Origin: an uncultured Bacteroidota bacterium | Lineage (GTDB): Bacteria; Bacteroidota; Bacteroidia; Bacteroidales; F082 | Length of the DNA: 37,075 bases | Direction: 5' to 3' | Assembly: GCA_900542475.1 (NCBI GenBank) | Contig: UQNO01000020.1 | Location: 1 to 37,075, forward strand | Part shown: positions 24,152 to 30,991 of the stretch, piece by piece | Layout: each line of letters opens with the position of its first letter | Position numbering within the stretch: the stretch's first letter is position 1 | Notes under the pieces: model-generated | The model's database searches: none | What the model was told of the DNA's origin: nothing | What the model saw: the letters and a program-made list of their open reading frames with translations, nothing else | Made by a program: the position numbers and the translations under genes

Positions 24152-24739
24152 TTAAAAATTCAATTTTAATGTCAATCCTATATCGTTTCCATAGCCCAAT
24201 GTTTTATCATATTGTAATGTATTCCATTGAGGCTCAATGTGTAATGTTAAGTTGTCATTGATGTCGTAATAGAAAAAATGTGCGTCCACGTTGGCATCGA
24301 TGATTTGTATGATGTACCACGCTGCGGTAAGAATCCAGCTTAACTCCATATTGCTGCGATAATAGTCGCGCAAGGTGATGAGGTTGTCCTCGGTGTATTT
24401 CGCCGATTCATCTTTGGCGTGTTGACTGACGTTGGTTTTAACTCCCGTTTTATAGTCATAGGCATCTCTGTACAGATGATAGTCGCTGCCGTTTGTGACG
24501 GCGAAATATGTCGTGGCGCCGAAGCCGGCGTAAACTATCGGCATCTTCCAGAATTTACGATTGTAGGCTTGTCCTGCGCCAGGGATAAGAGCCAGCAGAG
24601 TGGCTTTTTTCGGACTGTGACTGTTTTTGATATTGGCTGTCTGGACAGGTAGGTCCTGCTTCAAGATAAGAGTGTCTTGTGCTTTTAGCCCCTGCCATGC
24701 AAGTGTCAGTAATATCAGCAACAGTCCTAATTGTTTCAT
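24152..24739 (-). CDS. DUF5683-type exported/membrane protein
   Basis: The biochemical role is unknown. A signal peptide (residues 1-20, LKA before Gln21) is followed by ALIPGAGQAYNRKFWK (~50-65) and a hydrophobic PIVYAGFGATTYFAV stretch, the hallmark of the DUF5683 family found beside parB and dapB in many Bacteroidetes. Two further hydrophobic segments near residues 130-145 (SWILTAAWYIIQIIDANV) suggest membrane association. The C-terminal part (LTLHIEPQWN to LKLNF) could form beta strands. It lies two bases from each of parB and dapB. Confidence 0.8.
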   Translation of the reverse strand: MKQLGLLLILLTLAWQGLKAQDTLILKQDLPVQTANIKNSHSPKKATLLALIPGAGQAYNRKFWKMPIVYAGFGATTYFAVTNGSDYHLYRDAYDYKTGVKTNVSQHAKDESAKYTEDNLITLRDYYRSNMELSWILTAAWYIIQIIDANVDAHFFYYDINDNLTLHIEPQWNTLQYDKTLGYGNDIGLTLKLNF

Positions 24740-24741
24740 CG

Positions 24742-25626
24742 TTAGTTGCCTTTGTTTATGAAGTCGAGCAGACGCTCAAACTCTTCGTCGTTTTTAAAGT
24801 TTATTGTCATAGAGCCTTTACCTTTGCTGTCGCGGCTGACTTTTACGCCCATTTTAAGTGCTTTCGACAGTGTCTCGGCTTGTATTCTGTGACTTTCCGG
24901 AAGTATATTCTTCTGTTTTTTTACTGTGGTTTTTTCTCTTGTCAGCATCTCGACTTGCCTGACACTCAGTTCTTCGTCTATGATGCGTTTCAAGATGATG
25001 AGTTGCTTTGACTTGTCGCTGACATTGACAAGTGCTTTGGCGTGACCCATGGTGATGTATCCGTCGCGGATGGCTATTTGAATCTCTGCCGGAAGCTTTA
25101 GCAGTCTCAAGAAATTGGCCACTGTCGAGCGGTCTTTGCCGACTTTCTCCGAAAGTTTGTCTTGTGTGAGTTTGCACTCTTCGAGCAGTCTTTGATAAGA
25201 TATCGCCACCTCGATGGCGTTGAGGTTCTCGCGATGTGTGTTTTCTATTAGTGCCATCTCAAGCATTTGTTCGTCGTTGGCCACGCGAATGAACACCGGA
25301 ATCTTTTTCAGCCCTGCCATTTTCGATGCTCGCATACGGCGTTCACCCGAGATGAGTTGATATTTGTCATAACCCATCTTGCGCACTGTTACCGGTTGTA
25401 TAACTCCTTGGTTTTTAATAGATTCCGATAGCTCTGTGAGTGCGGTCTCGTCGAAGTCGGTGCGAGGTTGGAAGGGGTTTGTCTCTATTTTATCTATTTC
25501 GATTTGTGCTACGGCACCTGCCACGTAGTTGCCGGAGATGTCAGCCGATGTGATGTCGGTTTCCGGGCTTTGCAGTATGGCGTCAAGGCCGCGTCCGAGT
25601 CCTCTTTTCTTGTTTGGTGTTGTCAT
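24742..25626 (-). CDS. parB: Chromosome partitioning protein ParB
   Basis: ParB is a CTPase clamp that loads at parS and spreads to help segregate the origin. The N-terminal RGLGRGLDAI (8-17) is the ParA-contact motif; NPFQPRTDFDE (50-60), GVIQPVTVRK and the CTP-binding GERRMRA (94-100) follow; a helix-turn-helix with KVGKDRSTVANFLRLLKLP recognises parS; and a C-terminal dimer domain ends the 294-aa protein. It starts three bases after the parA stop. I found no parS sequence within the window. Confidence 0.96.
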   Translation of the reverse strand: MTTPNKKRGLGRGLDAILQSPETDITSADISGNYVAGAVAQIEIDKIETNPFQPRTDFDETALTELSESIKNQGVIQPVTVRKMGYDKYQLISGERRMRASKMAGLKKIPVFIRVANDEQMLEMALIENTHRENLNAIEVAISYQRLLEECKLTQDKLSEKVGKDRSTVANFLRLLKLPAEIQIAIRDGYITMGHAKALVNVSDKSKQLIILKRIIDEELSVRQVEMLTREKTTVKKQKNILPESHRIQAETLSKALKMGVKVSRDSKGKGSMTINFKNDEEFERLLDFINKGN

Positions 25627-25629
25627 TGT

Positions 25630-26394
25630 TTAACTGTTGCGTTCTAAAATCTCACGTGCGAGGTTGATATAGTTGACGGCTCCGCTGCTTGCCGCGTCGT
25701 GCATGATGATAGGCTGTCCGAAACTCGGAGCCTCGCTGAGACGTGTGTTTACGTTGATGATAGTGTCGAATACCATGGTCTGGAAATGTGTCTTCACCTC
25801 GTCAACCACTTGTTTCGAGATTCGTGTGCGACTGTCGAACATCGTCAACAGTATTCCTTCGATGTCGAGGTCGGGGTTGAAGCGCGACTGCACTATCTTG
25901 ATGGTGTTGAGCAGCTTGCCCAGGCCTTCGAGGGCGAAATACTGGCATTGCACCGGAATGATTACCGAGTCGGCGGCCGTCAGCGAGTTGACGGTGATGA
26001 GGCCTAACGAGGGCGAACAGTCGATGATGATGAAGTCGTAGTCGTCTTTTATCGGAGCGAGGCAGTTGCGCATCATCTGTTCGCGCTGATGTACATTGAT
26101 GATTTCAATCTCGGCTCCAACGAGGTCGATATGTGCGGGCAGAAGGTATAGGTTCGGCGTCTCCGTCTCCTTGATGATGGCGCGCGGGTCGATGTTCTCT
26201 ATGATGCATTCGTATATGCTCGCGTCTATGGTCTTGGGGTCGAAGCCCACGCCCGACGTGGAGTTGGCTTGCGGGTCGGCGTCGATGAGCAAGGTCTTGT
26301 GTTCCAACACCGCTATGCTCGCCGCCAAATTTATTGCAGTGGTCGTTTTGCCTACACCGCCTTTCTGATTTGCTATCGCGATAATTTTTCCCAT
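25630..26394 (-). CDS. parA: Chromosome partitioning ATPase ParA (Soj)
   Basis: ParA is a deviant-Walker ATPase that binds DNA when ATP-bound and moves ParB-parS complexes. The motif KGGVGKTT (11-18), the DADPQANST box (~39-47) and the Walker B-like FIIIDCSPSLG (~120-130) are intact. At 254 aa it is the short chromosomal type without an N-terminal regulatory domain. A TATCTTTG element lies upstream at 26432-26425. It heads the long parA-to-glycosyltransferase block. Confidence 0.97.
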   Translation of the reverse strand: MGKIIAIANQKGGVGKTTTAINLAASIAVLEHKTLLIDADPQANSTSGVGFDPKTIDASIYECIIENIDPRAIIKETETPNLYLLPAHIDLVGAEIEIINVHQREQMMRNCLAPIKDDYDFIIIDCSPSLGLITVNSLTAADSVIIPVQCQYFALEGLGKLLNTIKIVQSRFNPDLDIEGILLTMFDSRTRISKQVVDEVKTHFQTMVFDTIINVNTRLSEAPSFGQPIIMHDAASSGAVNYINLAREILERNS

Positions 26395-26424
26395 TGTAAA
26401 AATTCATGTGATGTTTTAAACGTA

Positions 26425-26432
26425 CAAAGATA
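26425..26432 (-). promoter_or_regulatory. -7 element for the parA block
   Basis: The minus strand reads TATCTTTG, so transcription would begin near 26418, about 24 bases before the parA ATG. A clear -33 TTTG is not seen. Confidence 0.55.
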
Positions 26433-26467
26433 CGGAAAATTTTGGAATCACATTAATTTTTGAAAAT

Positions 26468-26511
26468 AAAAATGCAGAGAGACGCGCGACCGCGCGTCTC
26501 TCTGCATTTTT
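26468..26511 (-). terminator. Perfect 21-bp hairpin terminator
   Basis: Arms 26468-26488 and 26491-26511 are fully complementary, with a core of GAGAGACGCGCG, separated by only two bases. On the minus strand the second arm ends in a T run. It overlaps the stop codon of the PUR-like gene and insulates it from parA; the symmetric A/T ends would let it act in both directions. Confidence 0.85.
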
Positions 26512-26875
26512 ATTTTTTCTCAATTTCGTCGAACCAGTCATCGACATCGTCTTTAATACCGGAATCGTAGCGACTCTCGTATTCCCCCGGCTCGTCGAAG
26601 TAATCCTCCGGATATTCGCCGGTCTCGATGAAATTCAAGGTCTCTTTCAAGGCATTGGCGAATTTCTCGAAATCTTCCTTGTAAAGGAAAATCTTATGTT
26701 TCTCGTAGAAGAAGCGGTTCTGCTCATTGCTGAAGCGACGCTTGCTCTCGGTGATAGTGATGTATTTCTCGTCACCCCTTGTTGCTTTCACATCGAAAAA
26801 ATATGTGCGTTTTCCTGCACGTACCGGTCTCGAAAACAATTCTTCACGATTGTTCATCTTTTCATTTTCTTCCAT
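26510..26875 (-). CDS. PUR-like (DUF3276) nucleic-acid binding protein
   Basis: This 121-aa protein matches the DUF3276/PUR-alpha-like family of small single-stranded DNA/RNA binding proteins of Bacteroidetes and spirochaetes. The repeat is seen in FSRPVRAGKRTYFFDVKA followed by KYITITESKRR, FYEKHKIFLYKEDFEKF and an amphipathic helix. The C-terminus is strongly acidic (DVDDWFDEIEKK). Either ATG, at 26875 or 26857, could be used. A TACTTTTG element lies upstream, and the terminator overlaps the stop codon. Its target and role are unknown. Confidence 0.82.
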   Translation of the reverse strand: MEENEKMNNREELFSRPVRAGKRTYFFDVKATRGDEKYITITESKRRFSNEQNRFFYEKHKIFLYKEDFEKFANALKETLNFIETGEYPEDYFDEPGEYESRYDSGIKDDVDDWFDEIEKK

Positions 26876-26908
26876 ACTAATCCTGTTTTGATGTTAAAGA
26901 ATTCGATG

Positions 26909-26916
26909 CAAAAGTA
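26909..26916 (-). promoter_or_regulatory. -7 element for the PUR-like gene
   Basis: The minus strand reads TACTTTTG (TAnnTTTG), 33 bases before the ATG at 26875. The rest of the 252-base gap to 27128 shows no further feature I can support. Confidence 0.5.
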
Positions 26917-27127
26917 AATAAAATTTCTTATTGCAGTTGCTATTTTTGAAAAAAGTTTAGTTGTTTTTGCAAAATTATCATTATATATTCGGTTTTCCGA
27001 CTTGATTTTGTTGATATGCAGAGGTGTTTGCGGCGTTCTGTCTCACAAGTCGCATGAAACGACGGCTAATAATCATCAAGTCGTAAGCAATATCTGGCAA
27101 AAACAGGCGAAAAGCACTTGAAAACGC

Positions 27128-27940
27128 TTAAAAACTAATGTTTTTATCCGGATATTTCAGCCTTGTCACCACGCGCTTGGTGTATTCCGGGAAGTCGCTT
27201 TTCATAATCCAATCGTAATATTGAGGTTCTTTACGGAAAACGTCTTCAACGCGCTCGTCCTTGTGTTTGCCGAATTTGAAGACGGCTTTGCCTTGCTCGT
27301 CGTACACTATTTGCCCCATCAAATCGGCGTTTTGGTGATGCGATGAGAAATGCGCCAACTCGCTCATGTCGTTGACGATTGGTTTGGAGGTGACCCCTTT
27401 GAAGTCAGTGTATTCAGCGTCTTTGTAGCGGTCGAGCATGGCGGTTAGCACTTCGTATGTGGCGTATGTGTCGGCGTTGGCGGAGTGTGCGTTGTCGAGT
27501 TCTTTGTTCAAAAAGAAACGATAGGCTCCTTTGAGCGTGCGCGGCTCCATTTTCATGAAAATGTTCATCACGTCGATGAGCTGACGGTCTTTCGGGTCGA
27601 AGTTGACACCGGCGCGTATAAACTCTTCCACGAGCATCGGGAGGTCGAACTTCAGCATGTTGTAGCCGGCGAGGTCGCAGTTGCCAAAGAATTTTGAAAT
27701 CTCCGGGGCTGCTAATTTGAATGTCTTCTCATGTGCCACGTCAGCGTCGCCGATGCCGTGAATCGCCGTCGTCTCCGGAGGTATCGGAATGCCTGGGTTG
27801 ATGCGCCATGTGCGCTGCTCCTGAATGCCGTTGACATTGATTCTCAAGATACTAACCTCGACAATCCTGTCATGTATTATGTTTAACCCTGTCGTCTCCA
27901 AATCGAAAAACGCTATCGGACGCTTCAAATTTAATTCCAT
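27128..27940 (-). CDS. DnaQ-like 3'-5' exonuclease
   Basis: A DEDDh-type exonuclease related to the epsilon subunit of DNA polymerase III. The four acidic residues and the histidine are visible: D13 and E15 in FFDLETTG, D99 in AGYNMLKFDLPML, and H152 plus D157 in AHSANADTYA. The exonuclease domain covers residues ~8-172; the last ~95 residues form a separate tail, including VYDEQGKAVFKFGKHKDERV and YYDWIMKSDFP, seen in similar stand-alone proteins. It is not next to a polymerase gene, so it may trim DNA or RNA in repair; exact substrate unknown. Confidence 0.88.
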   Translation of the reverse strand: MELNLKRPIAFFDLETTGLNIIHDRIVEVSILRINVNGIQEQRTWRINPGIPIPPETTAIHGIGDADVAHEKTFKLAAPEISKFFGNCDLAGYNMLKFDLPMLVEEFIRAGVNFDPKDRQLIDVMNIFMKMEPRTLKGAYRFFLNKELDNAHSANADTYATYEVLTAMLDRYKDAEYTDFKGVTSKPIVNDMSELAHFSSHHQNADLMGQIVYDEQGKAVFKFGKHKDERVEDVFRKEPQYYDWIMKSDFPEYTKRVVTRLKYPDKNISF

Positions 27941-28140
27941 CTTTTTAATTTTTTAAAGTGTAAAATCACGATTTTTTATGATGTAAAAAAACAATTCTGA
28001 TGACAATCAGGGCGTGTGCGTCAACAATAGCTCCGACTTCGCTGAACGAACTGACCCCTTTAATTACTGGCAAAAATGAAAACTGTCAGCAGAGAAAGAC
28101 ATAATCCGACTTGAATGATGTCGTTCACTTATATTCCCGA

Positions 28141-29073
28141 TTAGAACGGGAAGTCGAAATAAGGCATTGTTCCCACATAGTGCAACTGCGATGTGCCTGT
28201 CATGCCGTTGAATACCAATTCTGTGATGTCAACGGTGTAATTCTCGCCTTCTTTTGAAATGGTAATTTTGCCTGCCGATGCGAACTTCATCGCGTTGATG
28301 TTCATCGCTTCAAGCAGAATGATGGGATAGGTGCTGTTTGTGAATGTGCCTGTGGGAAGACCGTTTGCAAATGACGTTGATTTTGATGTGAGGCCAATCA
28401 TATCGCCGTTTTCAGTGATGAAAGCAGCGATATTTGTCTCTACTATGATTTTGTGTTTTGTTGTTCCTGCCGTCACAATTTGGGCGTCGTTGAAGTTGCC
28501 CTCTACGACTGTAGCGAACATGTAGCTTGACACCTCGCCTTCATAGTCAACTGACGATGTCTCGATAATAATCGGATTTTTAATCAGGTTGACTTCAATG
28601 CCTTCTGTCGTGATGGTAAAGACATTGTCGTTTATTTCGAGGGTGAAGGAACCGGTGCTTGCGACATACACTTCGTCGTGTTCCATGATGTCGTCGATGC
28701 TAAAGTTCACAATATCTTTGACTTCAAGTTTTGTGAAGAAATATTTCGGGAAATTATCTGTCGGATGCAGCGGGTCGTATGACAAGTTGTATGTGCCGGC
28801 TGCGATGTCGCCTTGGAAGAGGAGTACCACGCCGTTGTTTTCATCGCCGCTGCTGCCGACCATCTTGCCTTGTGAAATCACGATGGCGTTGTAATCATGA
28901 GCCCCGTCATGCTGAATGTTTTGGATTTTGGTGACATTGTCGATGTCGTAAGAAGCCTCGCCCAAAGTGAATGTCTGTGAGTGCGGGTGTGACTCGCCAT
29001 CTGTTTTGTCGCAGCTTGTGAAAGCAAAAGCGAGCGATGCGATGAGCGTCAATGATAAGAATAATTTTTTCAT
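28141..29073 (-). CDS. Lipoprotein of unknown function
   Basis: Residues 1-21 form a lipoprotein signal peptide with lipobox FTSC (Cys21), followed by DKTDGE, an acidic start consistent with surface export in this phylum. The mature part (~290 aa) is beta-rich, with two halves of similar layout: FTLGEASYDID...ISQGKMVG in the first and SFTLEINDNVFTI...IIIETSSVDYEGEV in the second. It ends YFDFPF. I recognise no family, metal site or catalytic motif. It has its own -7 element upstream and no obvious operon partners. Confidence 0.75.
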   Translation of the reverse strand: MKKLFLSLTLIASLAFAFTSCDKTDGESHPHSQTFTLGEASYDIDNVTKIQNIQHDGAHDYNAIVISQGKMVGSSGDENNGVVLLFQGDIAAGTYNLSYDPLHPTDNFPKYFFTKLEVKDIVNFSIDDIMEHDEVYVASTGSFTLEINDNVFTITTEGIEVNLIKNPIIIETSSVDYEGEVSSYMFATVVEGNFNDAQIVTAGTTKHKIIVETNIAAFITENGDMIGLTSKSTSFANGLPTGTFTNSTYPIILLEAMNINAMKFASAGKITISKEGENYTVDITELVFNGMTGTSQLHYVGTMPYFDFPF

Positions 29074-29112
29074 ATTTTTAATTCAAGATTCAAAAACTTA
29101 AGATTAATCGTG

Positions 29113-29120
29113 CAAAATTA
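29113..29120 (-). promoter_or_regulatory. -7 element for the 28141-29073 lipoprotein gene
   Basis: The minus strand reads TAATTTTG, 40 bases before the lipoprotein ATG. It separates this gene from the repressor gene upstream. Confidence 0.5.
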
Positions 29121-29160
29121 CTAAAAATATTTAAGAATGCTCGAAAAAAACGAGTTTTTT

Positions 29161-29958
29161 TTACAAATTAAGTTTCAGTTGTATGGTTTGAACCTGTTTT
29201 TTCAAATCGTTGATGGTGTCGATTAGCTGTTGTTCCCGGGGCATGTTTTCCGGCATCTCCGAGCTGATGTAATGCGTGAATTTCCATACTTCTTTTATCT
29301 CGTTGAGCGGAATATCGAAAGGGTTGTACGCCGGATTAAGTGAATGAAGTCGCAAATATCCGTCGGCGATGTGGTTTTCAACGATTTTGAAAACGATGCC
29401 GTCGTCGAGAGTGAGTATTATATACGCTTGTTTGTCGTGTATGTCGTGCCAGTTCAGGACATATTCGCCAGTGACGTATGACTTGTCGGGAATGGGCAGC
29501 ATGGAGTCGCCGCTGATTTGGAAGGTGCGGTATTTTCTCTCTTTCGACAGAAAAGGGAGATGGAATGTCGGGAGCACGCGGATATAGTCGGGGTCTGCGT
29601 AGCCTGTCGTATATCCGGCCTTCGCACGCTCCGAGACGAGTTCGATGTTTTCGTTGTTGCCGCTGTCAACGGTGGTCGCGAGCACCCTGATTCCGCTGCC
29701 CTTCAAATGTACGTCGTATCCTCGCTCCAACTGACAGAGCTGAAACTCGCCGAGCTTCGTCAAATCCACCTTTATGAGCGTGTCAATGGCGACATTGAAA
29801 TATTTCGACAACGAGACAAGCGCGTCAATGTTGGGCTCCGACACTTCGTTCTCATATCCGCTCAGCGTCGAACGCTTCATGTTTATCGCCGTGGCGACAT
29901 CGTCTTGCGTCTTGGAACGTCTTTTGCGTAAGAATTTTATATTGGTACTGAATAACAT
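29161..29958 (-). CDS. HTH-XRE / S24 peptidase-like repressor (LexA/CI type)
   Basis: A two-domain regulator of the phage-CI/LexA kind. From the ATG at 29958 (265 aa): residues ~5-62 form a Cro/CI-type helix-turn-helix (FLRKRRSKTQDDVATAIN, then STLSGYENEVSEPN); residues ~110-240 form an S24 domain with the Ser-Lys dyad S152 (ISGDSML) and K191 (GIVFKIVEN). An Ala114-Gly115 pair in ERAKAGYTTGY sits where LexA-like proteins cut themselves. The C-terminus (~241-265) is a likely coiled coil. The frame opens further upstream, but that part overlaps the promoter. No phage genes adjoin; its target genes are unknown. Confidence 0.85.
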   Translation of the reverse strand: MLFSTNIKFLRKRRSKTQDDVATAINMKRSTLSGYENEVSEPNIDALVSLSKYFNVAIDTLIKVDLTKLGEFQLCQLERGYDVHLKGSGIRVLATTVDSGNNENIELVSERAKAGYTTGYADPDYIRVLPTFHLPFLSKERKYRTFQISGDSMLPIPDKSYVTGEYVLNWHDIHDKQAYIILTLDDGIVFKIVENHIADGYLRLHSLNPAYNPFDIPLNEIKEVWKFTHYISSEMPENMPREQQLIDTINDLKKQVQTIQLKLNL

Positions 29959-29983
29959 AGCAAAAATTAAAAAAAAATCTTTC

Positions 29984-29997
29984 TTGACACGTGTTAA
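29984..29997. promoter_or_regulatory. Palindrome in the repressor leader, possible operator
   Basis: TTGACACGTGTTAA is a near-perfect palindrome (core ACACGTGT) lying between the repressor's -7 element and its ATG. Such a position would suit self-repression by the HTH protein, but this is inferred from position only. Confidence 0.35.
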
Positions 29998-30041
29998 AAC
30001 GATGACTAATTTTTCGTCATGATTTTTGATTAAAAACACGG

Positions 30042-30049
30042 CAAAAATA
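30042..30049 (-). promoter_or_regulatory. -7 element for the repressor gene
   Basis: The minus strand reads TATTTTTG. Transcription would begin near 30035, giving a leader of about 77 bases and making any start codon upstream of that impossible. Confidence 0.5.
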
Positions 30050-30319
30050 CAAATAATTTTAATATGAAAACTAAAAATTTAACAAAAAAAATCAAAAAAA
30101 CGTCATGTCGGCTGAAATGGAGAGAGATGCCCGCTAAAAGAGATTGACGAAAATGTCGGGCGCGGATATTCCAACCACCGTTTTATTTTATTCTGGTTTT
30201 GTTTAAAACGGCATGAATATCATGGAGTTGCGTGGTTGCCGCCCATGACTGGGATAATCGCCGACAGAGCTCCGATTGGTAAAATGCTTTGAGGTTGGTC
30301 TGATGATAAAATTTCAAAC

Positions 30320-30790
30320 TTAAATATCGAATCCAGGAGCGTCCACGTTGAGCATGTTGAAAAGGTCGTCAATCCCCATGCTGTCGAGGGTGCGCTGTAT
30401 GAATGGGGCGTGCTTGCCCGCCTCTGGCGTAAAACCGTCGTTATGAATCTCGTTTTTCAAGAAATCGTTCAGCTTCTCGAAGACTTGTTCGTTCAGTTCC
30501 CATCGGAAATAGTTGTCGCTGTCGGTGAAGAAATCGAAGATGTCCTTTCCGTGCTCGCGGCGTACACCGTGGAAATTGTCGGCCACGATATAGCGCGTCA
30601 AACCAAAAGGGTACAGGTCTGTTATGAGCTCGCACTCGTCCTGCAACGATAGCGAGCAGACACCGTTGTCGTTGATTTTGAACTCGCCGCCTATGCGTGG
30701 ACGATGTTTCTTATAGTAAAAATCTCTCGCCCTCAACGCGTCGTCCTCGCTCGGAAAACGCATGTAAAAATCATAATATTTATGCTCCAT
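30320..30790 (-). CDS. Hypothetical protein
   Basis: A 156-aa soluble protein without signal peptide or membrane segment. It is rich in aromatic and charged residues (MEHKYYDFYMRFPSEDDALRA). Residues 9-30 would fit a strand and helix as in small ferredoxin-like domains. No motif or family is recognised. It has its own -7 element (TATTTTTG) and is divergent from the protease genes; a functional link to them is not shown. Confidence 0.7.
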   Translation of the reverse strand: MEHKYYDFYMRFPSEDDALRARDFYYKKHRPRIGGEFKINDNGVCSLSLQDECELITDLYPFGLTRYIVADNFHGVRREHGKDIFDFFTDSDNYFRWELNEQVFEKLNDFLKNEIHNDGFTPEAGKHAPFIQRTLDSMGIDDLFNMLNVDAPGFDI

Positions 30791-30817
30791 TTTATGGTGT
30801 TTTCATTTTTTGAAATG

Positions 30818-30825
30818 CAAAAATA
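30818..30825 (-). promoter_or_regulatory. -7 element for the 30320-30790 gene
   Basis: The minus strand reads TATTTTTG, 27 bases before the ATG at 30790. The same intergenic stretch (30791-30991) must hold the protease promoter on the plus strand; only a poor match (TTG at 30843 and TATTTTCA at 30860) is visible. Confidence 0.5.
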
Positions 30826-30991
30826 CAAAAAAAAATAATCATTGTATGAAAAATTTTTGTATTTTCACGAGCTCAAAAATCTGTGATGCCATTAATATGG
30901 CGATTATAGAATTAACCGTTTTAAATAACTGATAATAAACGATATAAGAATAGTAAAACGAATAAAATAACAATTAAGAAATAGAAAAAAA

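Larger units (their letters stand above)
29959..30319. other. 361-base intergenic region
   Basis: The left third is the leader and promoter of the repressor gene, with a palindrome at 29984-29997 and a -7 element at 30049-30042. The remainder (30050-30319) starts very AT-rich, becomes mixed, and holds no open frame, RNA or hairpin I can support. Confidence 0.6.

Noticed and set aside
29984..29997. The CACGTG palindrome as a parS site
   Set aside because: The flanks do not fit the parS consensus (TGTTTCACGTGAAACA) and the site is in the leader of a repressor gene, some 3.6 kb from parAB.
29161..30790. A prophage or defence island around the S24 repressor
   Set aside because: No integrase, structural, nuclease or toxin genes adjoin; neighbours are a lipoprotein and an orphan protein.
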